NCBI RefSeq assembly: GCF_001424905.1
Contig: NZ_LMCU01000001.1
Span: 1,047,480 to 1,111,479 of the forward strand
From: Leifsonia sp. Root112D2
GTDB lineage: Bacteria > Actinomycetota > Actinomycetes > Actinomycetales > Microbacteriaceae
Direction of reading: 5' to 3'
Length of the DNA: 64,000 nt
Shown: piece after piece, positions 15,290-23,301 of the stretch
How positions within the stretch are numbered: position 1 is the stretch's first letter
Layout of the letters: each line of letters begins with the position of its first letter
Program-made: the position numbers and the translations under genes
The notes under the pieces: model-generated
Told to the model about the DNA's origin: nothing
Databases searched by the model: none
What the model saw: the letters and a program-made list of their open reading frames with translations, nothing else

Positions 15290-16714
15290 TCAGTTCTTGT
15301 CGTAGCGGTGATTTTGCTTGATGCGGCTCGTCAGCTCGGTGACCTGGTTGTAGATCGAGCGTCGTTCTTTCATGAGTTCGCTGATCTTCTTGTTGGCGTA
15401 CATCACGGTGGTGTGGTCGCGGTTGCCGAAAAGCTGCCCGATTTTGGGAAGGGAGAGATTGGTCAACTCCCGGCAGAGGTACATGGCGATCTGCCTGGCC
15501 GTAGCGACAGCCTGCGAGCGAGATGAGCCGTACAGATCGTCGACGGTGAGCTTGAAGTAGTCGGCGGTGTTGGTAATGATGTCCACCGGTGCGATCACAT
15601 TGTCTTCGTCGAGGGTAATCAGGTCTTTCAGCACGGTCTGCACCAGGTTCATGTCGACCGGGGTGCGATTGAGACTGGCGAATGCTGTGACACGAATGAG
15701 AGTGCCTTCGAGCTCACGGATGTTGGACGAGACCTTCGATGCCATGAACTCAAGAATGTCGTCGGGAACCTGGAGCCGCTCGCTCTGCGCCTTCTTGCGC
15801 AGAATGGCGATGCGCGTCTCGAGGTCGGGCGCCTGCACGTCGGTGATCAGGCCCCATTCGAACCGGGAACGCATGCGATCTTCAAACCCGGTGAGCATCT
15901 TGGGCGGCAGGTCGCTGGTGATCACTACCTGTTTGTTGTGGTCGTGCAGCGTGTTGAAGGTGTGGAAGAACGCCTCCTGGGTCTCCGCCTTTCCCTGCAG
16001 AAACTGGATGTCGTCGATGAGAAGAATGTCGATGTTGCGATAGCGGGATTGAAAGAGGGAACCCCGGTTATTGGCGATTGAGTTGATGAAATCGTTGGTG
16101 AACTCTTCGCTGGAGACGTAGCGCACGCGGATGCCCGGATAGAGGCTCATCGCGTAGTGGCCTATCGCGTGCAGCAGGTGAGTCTTTCCGAGCCCGGATG
16201 ATCCGTAGATGAACAGCGGGTTGTATGCCTTCGCGGGTGCTTCCGCTACGGCCACCGCTGCGGCATGAGCGAATCGGTTGGACTGGCCAATGACGAAGTT
16301 GTCGAAGCTGTATTTCGGGTTGAGCCTGGAGTCGTTGTTGCGTGCCGGTGCGGTGATCTCGGTGATGACTGCCTGCGGCACCGGGGTTTCGATGTAGGAC
16401 TGGTCCGCGGGATCCTCTTCGATCTGTGGAATGTCCTGAGTGATTTCGGGGTTAACAACTATCGCGAAATTGGTGACGGCGAGCGACTCGTCGAGGTCGG
16501 AGATGGCATTGAGCAGGGGAACCCGGCTGCGCTGCTCGATCATCCCCCGGGTGAATTCGTTGGGCACCTCGAGGTAGAAGGTTCCGGTCATTATGCCTTT
16601 CGGCTCGACCAGGCTGAGAAAGCCATACAGCTGTGGGGTGATGCGTTCGTCGTCGTTGAGTCTGGCGAGCACTGAGCGCCACGCCTCACCGATTGAAATT
16701 TCGCCGTCCGTCAT
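15290..16714 (-). CDS. dnaA: Chromosomal replication initiator protein DnaA
   Basis: 474 residues from ATG 16714 (MTDGEISIGEAW). An upstream in-frame ATG at 16744 would begin inside the DnaA boxes and is less likely. Domain I spans about 1-85, with a short linker to about 130. The AAA+ domain holds Walker A GSSGLGKT (171-178) and Walker B LLIDDIQFL. The C-terminal DNA-binding domain carries the DnaA signature GNRDHTTVMYANKKI. It binds TTATNCACA boxes and opens oriC. Boxes directly upstream suggest autoregulation. Confidence 0.97.
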   Translation of the reverse strand: MTDGEISIGEAWRSVLARLNDDERITPQLYGFLSLVEPKGIMTGTFYLEVPNEFTRGMIEQRSRVPLLNAISDLDESLAVTNFAIVVNPEITQDIPQIEEDPADQSYIETPVPQAVITEITAPARNNDSRLNPKYSFDNFVIGQSNRFAHAAAVAVAEAPAKAYNPLFIYGSSGLGKTHLLHAIGHYAMSLYPGIRVRYVSSEEFTNDFINSIANNRGSLFQSRYRNIDILLIDDIQFLQGKAETQEAFFHTFNTLHDHNKQVVITSDLPPKMLTGFEDRMRSRFEWGLITDVQAPDLETRIAILRKKAQSERLQVPDDILEFMASKVSSNIRELEGTLIRVTAFASLNRTPVDMNLVQTVLKDLITLDEDNVIAPVDIITNTADYFKLTVDDLYGSSRSQAVATARQIAMYLCRELTNLSLPKIGQLFGNRDHTTVMYANKKISELMKERRSIYNQVTELTSRIKQNHRYDKN

Positions 16715-16802
16715 TTGTCCCCAATTATCCACAGAGTTATCCACCGCCGTGTGCTCATTACCGTAGCGATCTCCCCCACTACGTGGCCAGAGCTGGGGAT
16801 AA
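16715..16802. promoter_or_regulatory. DnaA boxes upstream of dnaA
   Basis: A perfect TTATCCACA lies at 16725-16733, TTATCCACC at 16737-16745 (one mismatch) and TGGGGATAA at 16794-16802 (one mismatch, reverse). They lie just before the dnaA start and in the dnaA-rpmH gap, suitable for autorepression or as a second part of a bipartite origin. Confidence 0.7.
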
Positions 16803-16924
16803 CTTAGATGCTCACGCTAGCCAATGGAAACCACAACCATCAAATTGGAATCGGCATCAACGGCGCGTCATGCTCAGTGTTAGTACTGATTGCGGAGATA
16901 ATCAACGCTTTTTGCCCGCCCGGT

Positions 16925-16953
16925 TTGACCTGAAGGCATACACCACGTAGTTT
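16925..16953 (+). promoter_or_regulatory. Candidate promoter for rpmH
   Basis: TTGACC (16925-16930), a 17-bp spacer and TAGTTT (16948-16953) lie about 60 nt before the rpmH ATG. The -35 is near consensus and the -10 is acceptable for a primary sigma factor. The remainder of the 16803-17014 gap shows nothing else I can name. Confidence 0.4.
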
Positions 16954-17014
16954 TAAGCGGTTGACTTCAGCCATTTCAGGCTGCCCAGAATCTTTTTCGA
17001 GAAGAGAACCCCCA

Positions 17015-17152
17015 ATGAGCAAGAGAACCTTCCAGCCGAACAATCGCCGCCGCGCCAAGGTGCACGGTTTCCGCCTGCGTATGCGCACCCGTGCCGGCCG
17101 CAGCATTCTCTCCGCTCGCCGCCGCAAGGGTCGCACGGAACTCTCCGCTTAG
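17015..17152 (+). CDS. rpmH: 50S ribosomal protein L34
   Basis: A 45-residue, very basic protein with the complete L34 sequence pattern (MSKRTFQPNNRRRAKVHGF, then RMRTRAGRSILSARR). It begins the conserved rpmH-rnpA-yidD-yidC-khpB-rsmG-parAB order, transcribed away from dnaA. Confidence 0.98.
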   Translation: MSKRTFQPNNRRRAKVHGFRLRMRTRAGRSILSARRRKGRTELSA

Positions 17153-17170
17153 TCCGTCCATCCTTCCACC

Positions 17171-17512
17171 GTGCTGGCCAAAGCTCACCGCATCACGCAG
17201 GGGGCCGACTACAAAATGGTGGTTCGCCGGGGACGTCGTGTGGTCCTACCACACACGGTCACTTACGTCCGGCAGGACGCATCCGGTTCTCTCGTGCGCT
17301 TCGGTTTCATTGTGGGTAAGTCGGTGGGTAACGCGGTACATCGCAATCGAGTACGTCGACGCATGAAGGCCGTGTGCTTTGATTTACTCCCAGAGATCGG
17401 GCCCGGTACTGACATCGTCGTCAGGGCATTACCAGCGTCTGTGGATGCCGGGTGGACTACCCTGCAGGAAGAGATATCCCGCGCCGTGACCAGAGGCACC
17501 TCCCGATCATGA
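17171..17512 (+). CDS. rnpA: Ribonuclease P protein component
   Basis: A 113-residue protein with the RNase P signature (VGKSVGNAVHRNRVRRRMK) after an N-terminal beta sheet. It binds the catalytic RNA and helps it mature tRNA 5' ends. The start is GTG at 17171, 18 nt after rpmH. Its stop overlaps the yidD start (ATGA at 17509-17512), indicating coupling. Confidence 0.97.
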   Translation: MLAKAHRITQGADYKMVVRRGRRVVLPHTVTYVRQDASGSLVRFGFIVGKSVGNAVHRNRVRRRMKAVCFDLLPEIGPGTDIVVRALPASVDAGWTTLQEEISRAVTRGTSRS

Positions 17513-17820
17513 ATTCAGCTCTCAACGCTGCAGTATTGCTCCCGCGCAACGTCGCGGTGCTTGCGTTGCGTGGATATCGGGCTGGAATCTCTCCTCTCTA
17601 TGGCGATGTCTGCCGGTACTATCCCTCGTGTTCGGCCTACGCCTTGAAGGCCGTTCAGGAACACGGTGTGGTGATCGGATCAGCCTTGGCCGCACGCAGA
17701 ATCGCCCGGTGCCACCCGTGGGCCAAGGGCGGAATCGATGATGTTCCATTGAGGCACGTGCATCGGTACCACACGACCCCATTCGGATTTGTCGTCGCTG
17801 GCGACCACAGAAAGGCCTGA
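17509..17820 (+). CDS. yidD: Membrane protein insertion efficiency factor YidD
   Basis: 103 residues with the YidD core (LRGYRAGISPLYGDVCRYYPSCSAYA and HPWAKGGIDDVP, shown here in two parts), including the conserved cysteines of CRYYPSCS. The protein is small and membrane-associated and is thought to assist YidC-dependent insertion. ATG 17509 overlaps the rnpA stop. Confidence 0.95.
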   Translation: MNSALNAAVLLPRNVAVLALRGYRAGISPLYGDVCRYYPSCSAYALKAVQEHGVVIGSALAARRIARCHPWAKGGIDDVPLRHVHRYHTTPFGFVVAGDHRKA

Positions 17821-17829
17821 CTCAACACC

Positions 17830-18792
17830 ATGGACATCATCGGCACAGTTCTTTGGCCCATCAAATGGGTCGTGGAACTCATTCTCGTGGCGTTCCACTG
17901 GTTGTTCACCAATGTGGGCATGGATACCGCGGGCGGGCTCACTTGGGTGTTGTCCATCGTCGGGCTCACCGTCGTCATTCGTGCCGCTCTGATACCCATC
18001 TTCGTCAAGCAGATCAAGAACCAGCGCCGCATGCTCGAGGTGGCGCCGCAACTCAAGAAGATCCAGGAGAAGTACAAGGGTAAGAAGGACCAGTTCTCGC
18101 GGGAGGCCATGAGCCGCGAGACGATGGCGCTCTATAAGGAAACGGGCACCAACCCACTCAGTTCGTGTCTGCCGTTGCTGTTGCAGATGCCCATCTTCTT
18201 CAGTCTGTTCTCCGTGTTGAACGATGCACAGAAGGGCAAGGCCGGCGTCGGTCCCCTCGACGCCCATCTTGGACAGCTGTTTGCGCACGCGCAATTGTTT
18301 GGTTCCCCTCTGCACCAGAGCTTCTCTGGCGCAATGAACCACCTTCCGCATCAGCAGACCGGTGTCATGGTGATCGCCGCGATCATGGTCGTGTTGATGA
18401 CCGGATCCCAGTTCTTCACGCAGCTGCAGATCGTCTCCAAGAACATGTCGGCCGAGACCAAGGCGAGCCCGCAGTTCAAGCAGCAGCGCATCCTGCTCTA
18501 CCTGCTCCCCTTTGTGTTCCTGTTCTCCGGCTTCGCTTTCCCGCTGGGCGTCATGTTCTACTGGCTCACCTCGAACATCTGGACGATGGTGCAGCAGTTC
18601 ATCGTCATCCGCAATATGCCCACTCCTGGAAGCGATGCGGCGAAGGCCCGTGAGGCGCGCCTGGCGCGCAAGGGCAAGCTCGTCTCCGAGAGCGGCGACG
18701 TGGTGGTTTCGATCGAGGAGCCCAAGAAGACTCAGCGCGAGCAGCCGATTAGCAAGGCGCGTGCCAAGAAGCAATCCGGCGGAAACAAGTAA
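17830..18792 (+). CDS. yidC: Membrane protein insertase YidC/Oxa1
   Basis: 320 residues. The first helix (WVVELILVAFHWLF) is followed by the conserved GLTVVIRAALIPIFVKQIK segment carrying the hydrophilic-groove Arg, then a cytoplasmic coiled hairpin (QLKKIQEKYKGKKDQF), further helices (LPLLLQMPIFFSLFSVL and YLLPFVFLFSGFAFPLGVMFYW in part) and a basic tail. There is no lipobox. It inserts membrane proteins alone or with SecYEG. It lies 9 nt after yidD. Confidence 0.97.
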   Translation: MDIIGTVLWPIKWVVELILVAFHWLFTNVGMDTAGGLTWVLSIVGLTVVIRAALIPIFVKQIKNQRRMLEVAPQLKKIQEKYKGKKDQFSREAMSRETMALYKETGTNPLSSCLPLLLQMPIFFSLFSVLNDAQKGKAGVGPLDAHLGQLFAHAQLFGSPLHQSFSGAMNHLPHQQTGVMVIAAIMVVLMTGSQFFTQLQIVSKNMSAETKASPQFKQQRILLYLLPFVFLFSGFAFPLGVMFYWLTSNIWTMVQQFIVIRNMPTPGSDAAKAREARLARKGKLVSESGDVVVSIEEPKKTQREQPISKARAKKQSGGNK

Positions 18793-18807
18793 GGGACTTA
18801 TCCGAAA

Positions 18808-19383
18808 ATGACCGACACACAGTCCACCCAGACCGAAGAAATCGAGCAGTCGGGCGACGCCGTCGCGACGGTAGTCGAGGAGCAGGGTGCCGACACTCAG
18901 AACTCGGGCTCGCTGGCCCCTGACGCCGAGGTTGAGGACGAGGGTGATATAGCGGCGGACTACATCGAGGAGTTCCTCGACATCTGCGACATCGACGGTG
19001 ACATCGATATCGATGCACGAAATGGACGTGCCTATCTCTCCGTGCACGCGGAAGAGGATGCGAACCTCCGTCTTCTTTCCAAGCCAGACACGGTGAATGC
19101 GCTCCAGGAACTTACGCGCCTCGCGGTCCAGAGCAAGACCGGGGAGTTTTCGCGACTCATCCTGGACATCGGTGGATCGCGTGAGGCCCGCCAGGCCGAA
19201 CTCGCCACGCTGGTCGACCGCTCGATAGCTCGCATCGAAGAGGGCGCGGCACAGGCGGCCCTGCCGGCAATGTCTTCGTATGAGCGCAAGCTTGTTCATG
19301 ACCTCGTGGCCGATCGTGGCTATGTCTCCAACTCCGAGGGCGAAGGTCGTGACCGCCACACGGTGATCACCGCGGCCTCATAG
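18808..19383 (+). CDS. khpB: KH/R3H RNA-binding protein KhpB (Jag)
   Basis: 191 residues. An acidic N-terminal part (about 1-55) is followed by a KH-like domain (DIDGDIDIDARNGRAYLSV) and a C-terminal R3H domain (SYERKLVHDLVADRGYVSNS). This is the family next to yidC in most Gram-positives, an RNA-binding protein linked to cell envelope growth. The TAG stop at 19381-19383 lies at the edge of the parS site at 19382. Confidence 0.93.
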   Translation: MTDTQSTQTEEIEQSGDAVATVVEEQGADTQNSGSLAPDAEVEDEGDIAADYIEEFLDICDIDGDIDIDARNGRAYLSVHAEEDANLRLLSKPDTVNALQELTRLAVQSKTGEFSRLILDIGGSREARQAELATLVDRSIARIEEGAAQAALPAMSSYERKLVHDLVADRGYVSNSEGEGRDRHTVITAAS

Positions 19384-19397
19384 TTTCACGTGAAACA
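19382..19397. promoter_or_regulatory. parS site 1
   Basis: AGTTTCACGTGAAACA matches the bacterial parS consensus TGTTTCACGTGAAACA at 15 of 16 positions. It bridges the khpB stop and the TTG start of rsmG, so bound ParB would cover the rsmG translation-start region. Confidence 0.92.
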
Positions 19398-20027
19398 TTG
19401 ACGGTAACTATCGAGAACGAACCGGCTGCGGCAGCGGTACTTTTCGGCGATCGCATCGAGCTGGCTCGTCAGTTCACCGCGGCCCTCGGCGCTCAGGGTG
19501 AGGAGCGCGGGCTGATAGGCCCGTTGGAGCTCCCCCGCCTCTGGAGCAGGCACGTCCTGAATTGCGCCGTGGTGGCGCCGCTACTGAAGCCGGGAACGGT
19601 GGGCGATGTTGGCAGTGGCGCTGGCTTGCCCGGACTGGTTCTGGCCATTGCACGCCCGGATGTCTCCTTTGTCTTGATCGAGCCGATGGAACGTCGGGTG
19701 ACCTGGCTGAACGAGCAGGTCTCCGAGTTGGGCCTGTCGAACGTTTCGGTGCTGCGCGCACGGGGCGAAGAGGCCCAATTGGCCGAGCCGTTGGATCAGG
19801 TGACCGCTCGTGCGGTGAGTGCTTTTCGCAAGCTGATCCCACTGACCGCTCCCCTGCTGCGCCGCGGCGGAGAACTGGTGCTCATGAAGGGCGCGGCGGC
19901 CCCTACCGAGGTAGAGGCGGCGAGGCAGGCGATCCGCAAATATCGGCTCCGCGATGTCGAGGTTCTGACCCTCGGCGAGGGAATTCTCGACGAGATTACC
20001 CGGGTCATTCGGGCTACAGTGGATTGA
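19398..20027 (+). CDS. rsmG: 16S rRNA (guanine-N7) methyltransferase G
   Basis: 209 residues with the SAM-binding glycine loop GDVGSGAGLPGLVLAI and the GidB-type motif LIEPMERRVTWL. It methylates G527 of 16S rRNA; loss in other bacteria gives low-level streptomycin resistance. The start is taken as TTG at 19398 because the GTG at 19390 runs into a stop after two codons and no ATG is suitably placed. The start codon directly abuts parS site 1. Confidence 0.93.
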   Translation: MTVTIENEPAAAAVLFGDRIELARQFTAALGAQGEERGLIGPLELPRLWSRHVLNCAVVAPLLKPGTVGDVGSGAGLPGLVLAIARPDVSFVLIEPMERRVTWLNEQVSELGLSNVSVLRARGEEAQLAEPLDQVTARAVSAFRKLIPLTAPLLRRGGELVLMKGAAAPTEVEAARQAIRKYRLRDVEVLTLGEGILDEITRVIRATVD

Positions 20028-20109
20028 TTGCGCGGGTCATGCTGAGGCACCCGCGCATTTGACCGGAAACACCCGTCATCGGCCCTTGAATCCGATGGAC
20101 AATCGACAA

Positions 20110-20125
20110 GGTTTCACGTGAAACA
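20110..20125. promoter_or_regulatory. parS site 2 (contains the parA start codon)
   Basis: GGTTTCACGTGAAACA, 15 of 16 to consensus. The GTG inside the palindrome (20118-20120) is the only in-frame start for the full N-terminus of ParA. Confidence 0.92.
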
Positions 20126-21041
20126 TCCTGAACAGAGCATCCGCGCAGAAGACAATGCGGCGAGCTATGACGGATCGACGCCACTTGCACGGGAGCTCGC
20201 CGACCTGGTGCGTCGGCGCCAGACCCTCTCGGCCGCAACACTCCCCCTTCCTGCGCGTACCCGTATCTTCACGATCTCCAATCAGAAGGGCGGGGTGGGA
20301 AAGACCACGACCGTGGTCAACCTCTCGGCCGCGTTAGCGAAGTCCGGTGCTCGTGTTCTGGTGATCGACCTGGATCCGCAGGGCAACGCATCCACCGCTT
20401 TGAGCGTGGAACACCGTGAGGGAACGCCGAGTGTCTACGACGTCATTGTCAACGACGCCGAGATGGAAGACATCGTGCAGAAGAGCCCCGAGTTTGAGGG
20501 TCTCTACGTTCTGCCTGCCACCATCGACCTCGCCGGCGCGGAAATCGAGTTGGTATCCATGGTTGCGCGGGAGCAGCGGCTCGCGCGCTCCCTCTCCACT
20601 TTTCTCGAGCAGGTCCACGAGGGTATCGACTACGTTCTCATCGATTGCCCACCGTCGTTGGGCCTTTTGACGATCAATGCATTCGTGGCGGCGACCGAGG
20701 TTCTCATTCCCATCCAGTGCGAGTATTACGCGCTGGAAGGCCTGAGCCAGTTGCTGAAGAATATCCAGATGATCGAGAAGCACCTTAATCCACAGCTCAA
20801 GGTCTCGACAATTTTGCTCACAATGTTTGATTCGCGCACCAATCTGGCTCATCAGGTGGCGGATGATGTACGTGCGCACTTCCCCAAGGAGGTGCTGGAG
20901 GCTGTGATTCCGCGTTCGGTACGCATTTCTGAGGCCCCCAGCTACGGGCAGAGCGTCGTGAGCTACGACACGAATTCATCGGGTTCGCTGTCGTACATGG
21001 AAGCAGCGGCCGAGATCGCACGAAGAGGAGTACCCCGCTAA
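20118..21041 (+). CDS. parA: Chromosome partitioning ATPase ParA (Soj)
   Basis: 307 residues. The deviant Walker A is at about 57-64 (KGGVGKTT), followed by DLDPQGNAST, and switch II is VLIDCPPSLGLL. An N-terminal extension of about 45 residues (STPLARELADLVRRR) is usual for actinobacterial ParA. With ParB/parS it segregates new origins. The start GTG at 20118 lies within parS site 2. Its stop overlaps parB by one base (TAATG). Confidence 0.96.
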   Translation: MKHPEQSIRAEDNAASYDGSTPLARELADLVRRRQTLSAATLPLPARTRIFTISNQKGGVGKTTTVVNLSAALAKSGARVLVIDLDPQGNASTALSVEHREGTPSVYDVIVNDAEMEDIVQKSPEFEGLYVLPATIDLAGAEIELVSMVAREQRLARSLSTFLEQVHEGIDYVLIDCPPSLGLLTINAFVAATEVLIPIQCEYYALEGLSQLLKNIQMIEKHLNPQLKVSTILLTMFDSRTNLAHQVADDVRAHFPKEVLEAVIPRSVRISEAPSYGQSVVSYDTNSSGSLSYMEAAAEIARRGVPR

Positions 21042-21973
21042 TGGCAGCCAAACGCACAGGTCTGGGCCGTGGAATCGGCGCACTGATACCCACCGCGGAC
21101 TCCGCCGCGCGGCCCGTCGATGTGTTCTTTCCCGACAGGGGCGCTGTGGTCACCAATCTTGTCGCCGTTCCTGGTGCGCGCCTGGCCAGCCTCTCCCCCA
21201 ACGACATCGTGCCCAACGCGCAGCAGCCGCGCACCGAATTCGATGCCGAAGCCCTCGACGAGCTTGTCGCGAGCATTCGCGAGGTGGGCGTTCTGCAGCC
21301 GATCGTCGTACGCCCAATTTTGGGTCAGGTCGATAAGTACGAGCTGATCATGGGAGAACGCCGCCTTCGCGCGAGTAAGCGTCTCGGGCTCGAGACGATT
21401 CCGGCCGTCATCAAGGACACCGCCGACGAGAATATGTTGCGGGATGCTCTGCTGGAGAACCTGCATCGCTCCGAGCTGAATCCGCTGGAGGAGGCATCCG
21501 CCTACCAGCAGCTGCTCGCGGACTTCGGTATCACCCAGGACGAGCTGGCGAATCGCATCGGACGGTCGCGGCCACAGATCACCAACACCCTGCGGTTGCT
21601 GAAGTTGCCGGCGGCCGTGCAGACCCGCGTCGCAGCGGGGGTGTTGAGCGCCGGGCATGCGCGCGCGATTCTTTCCGTCGGGGATGTCGAGGAAATGCAG
21701 CGACTGGCCGACAAGATCGTCAACGAGGATCTGTCGGTGCGCGCCGCGGAAGCAGCCGCGACCGCGACGCCACGGGTGAGTAAGCCGAAGCCGGCCGCCG
21801 GCCGCCGCCAAGGACACCTCGATGAGATCGCTGAGCGCCTCGGCGATCGCCTGAACACGCGAGTCAAGGTTTCGCTCGGCGCACGAAAAGGCCAGGTCGT
21901 GATAGATTTCGCGACAATCCAGGATCTTAACCGTATTCTTGCCGAGCTTGGAGACACGGGCTTCCAGCCGTAG
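21041..21973 (+). CDS. parB: Chromosome partitioning protein ParB (Spo0J)
   Basis: 310 residues. The N-terminus is KRTGLGRGIGALIP, the typical ParA-interaction motif. The ParB CTPase domain follows with VGVLQPIVVRP and MGERRLRASKRLG, then the helix-turn-helix that reads parS (TQDELANRIGRSRPQITNTLR in part), and a C-terminal dimerisation part. CTP-dependent clamp spreading from parS is established for the family. Two perfect parS sites lie directly downstream. Confidence 0.96.
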   Translation: MAAKRTGLGRGIGALIPTADSAARPVDVFFPDRGAVVTNLVAVPGARLASLSPNDIVPNAQQPRTEFDAEALDELVASIREVGVLQPIVVRPILGQVDKYELIMGERRLRASKRLGLETIPAVIKDTADENMLRDALLENLHRSELNPLEEASAYQQLLADFGITQDELANRIGRSRPQITNTLRLLKLPAAVQTRVAAGVLSAGHARAILSVGDVEEMQRLADKIVNEDLSVRAAEAAATATPRVSKPKPAAGRRQGHLDEIAERLGDRLNTRVKVSLGARKGQVVIDFATIQDLNRILAELGDTGFQP

Positions 21974-21996
21974 CCGGTCGGGCGATCTGGCGCTCA

Positions 21997-22012
21997 TGTT
22001 TCACGTGAAACA
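21997..22012. promoter_or_regulatory. parS site 3
   Basis: TGTTTCACGTGAAACA, a perfect consensus match within the larger palindrome CATGTTTCACGTGAAACATG, 24 nt after parB. Confidence 0.97.
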
Positions 22013-22037
22013 TGGGTGAGCTGCAGAAGTGCGCCAA

Positions 22038-22053
22038 TGTTTCACGTGAAACA
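22038..22053. promoter_or_regulatory. parS site 4
   Basis: A second perfect TGTTTCACGTGAAACA, 41 bp from site 3 (centre to centre), close to four helical turns. Confidence 0.97.
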
Positions 22054-22175
22054 TGAGCGCGGGGCAGGCTTCGAGACGCTCGTTCTACGATTCGAAGCTC
22101 ACTGCGTTCGGCCGGAGCCATTCAGCGTGCTGACGCACGCTGCTCCTCACGCGGTGATCGTCGGTCGGTTAAAGC

Positions 22176-22265
22176 GCGCGGTGGAGCTTGGAGAACCGCG
22201 TCAGCGATTCGCGACCCCAGCGCCGAGCGAGCCTGCGAGCGAGCCCCAGCGCCCGCGGTCGTCTC
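22176..22265. repeat. Interspersed repeat family A, copy 3 (intergenic)
   Basis: On the plus strand: GCGCGCGGTGGAGCTTGGAG, then CAGCGATTCG, then the shared core CGACCCCAGCGCCGAGC and GAGCCTGCGAGCGAG. Same order of blocks as the copies in recF and the E2 gene. Confidence 0.8.
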
Positions 22266-22301
22266 GAAACCAAACATCGTGGATTCTGCCGGAGCGCCGG
22301 G

Positions 22302-22321
22302 CCCTTCGGCACGCTGAGGGA
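22302..22321. repeat. Repeat family C, copy 2
   Basis: CCCTTCGGCACGCTGAGGGA, an imperfect palindrome nearly identical to the copy at 28047-28066 (CCCTTCGGCAGGCTCAGGGA). This is the CCCTTCG.C..GCTCAGGG type of element widespread in high-GC actinobacteria. Confidence 0.6.
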
Positions 22322-22327
22322 TCCGCA

Positions 22328-23287
22328 CTAGGCGTGGTCGCGGATGGCTTGCTCCGCAAGGCCGGCGTAGACGGCACCCTGTTCGAGGCCGGCGGCCTCG
22401 AACGCCTGGGGAACGAGCGAAGTCTCCGTGAGGCCGGGCAATACGTTCGCCTCCAGGAACCAGGCCGTCCCTTCCGCGTCTACGATCAGGTCGATGCGCG
22501 ACACGTGTCGCAGACCGAGTGTCTCGTGGGCGAGAACTGCCGTGCGCGCGGCCGCGTCAGCGACATCCGCGTCGAGACGTGCCGGCGTGTAGAACCGTGT
22601 CTCCCCCGCGTTGTAGCGAGCCTCGAAGCTGTACACCCCGGCGAGAGGAACGATCTCGACGGCGGGAAGCGCGGTCGGGCCGTCCCCCGTGTCGATGACG
22701 GTCACCGCGATCTCGGTGCCGACGATCTTGCGCTCTATGAGGGCAACGTCAGCATAGGTGTACGCGTCGACCATGGCGCGCGGCAGGTCGGCCGGGTCGT
22801 CGACGATGGTGACACCCTGGGCCGATCCGCCCTGAGCCGGCTTCACCACGAGCGGCGTGCCCAGATTGGCCAGGATGGTATCGAGCACGCTCGAGGCGCC
22901 GAGTTCTCGGAACGCCTCGGTGGGAAGGGTGACCGACTCGGGCGTGGCAATTCCAGCCCGGCCGACCAGGGTCTTTGCCGTCGGCTTGGACCAGGCGAGT
23001 CGAGCGGCATCTGACTCAGAGCCGACAAAAGCGATGTCCGCCTGGGCTAGCAGCGCGCGCAGCGCGCCGTCTTCGCCGCTGGCTCCGTGCAGCGCGGGCC
23101 AGATCACGTCGGGGCGGTTCTCGGTAAGGAAAGCCAGCAAAGACGCATCCGGTTCGCGCATGGTCACGGTGTGGCCGAGAGCTGTCAGTCCGTCGGCAAC
23201 CCGGCGCCCCGAGCGCAGGGAAATGTCACGTTCGTGGGAAATGCCGCCCGCAAGAACGACCACGGTAAGGGGAGAAAAACTAGTCAT
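22328..23287 (-). CDS. ddl: D-alanine--D-alanine ligase family protein
   Basis: 319 residues of the ATP-grasp fold. The start is VVVLAGGISHERDISLRSG, the ATP-binding part contains PLVVKPAQGGSAQGV, and the metal/phosphate loop is FLEANVLPGLTETS. The EANVLPG(L)T motif is that of Ddl enzymes. They join two D-alanines for peptidoglycan. Genomes of this group often have a second, canonical ddl elsewhere, so a specialised role is possible. The downstream end abuts the repeat-rich gap; the upstream aminotransferase gene ends 14 nt before its start. Confidence 0.85.
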   Translation of the reverse strand: MTSFSPLTVVVLAGGISHERDISLRSGRRVADGLTALGHTVTMREPDASLLAFLTENRPDVIWPALHGASGEDGALRALLAQADIAFVGSESDAARLAWSKPTAKTLVGRAGIATPESVTLPTEAFRELGASSVLDTILANLGTPLVVKPAQGGSAQGVTIVDDPADLPRAMVDAYTYADVALIERKIVGTEIAVTVIDTGDGPTALPAVEIVPLAGVYSFEARYNAGETRFYTPARLDADVADAAARTAVLAHETLGLRHVSRIDLIVDAEGTAWFLEANVLPGLTETSLVPQAFEAAGLEQGAVYAGLAEQAIRDHA

Positions 23288-23301
23288 GATCAGGACTTTC
23301 T

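Larger units (their letters stand above)
22054..22327. other. Repeat-rich gap between parB and the ligase gene
   Basis: No gene is supported here. The stretch carries fragments of repeat family B (CTTCGAGACGCTCGTTCT at about 22069, GTCTCGAAACC at 22261), a full family A copy (22176-22265), a small dyad CAGCGTGCTGACGCACGCTG and a family C copy (22302-22321). Together with the two parS sites the region is made almost entirely of repeats and palindromes. Confidence 0.7.

Noticed and set aside
17680..19359. Long open frame antisense to yidD-yidC-khpB
   Set aside because: All three plus-strand genes are recognised families in conserved order; the antisense frame crosses gene boundaries.
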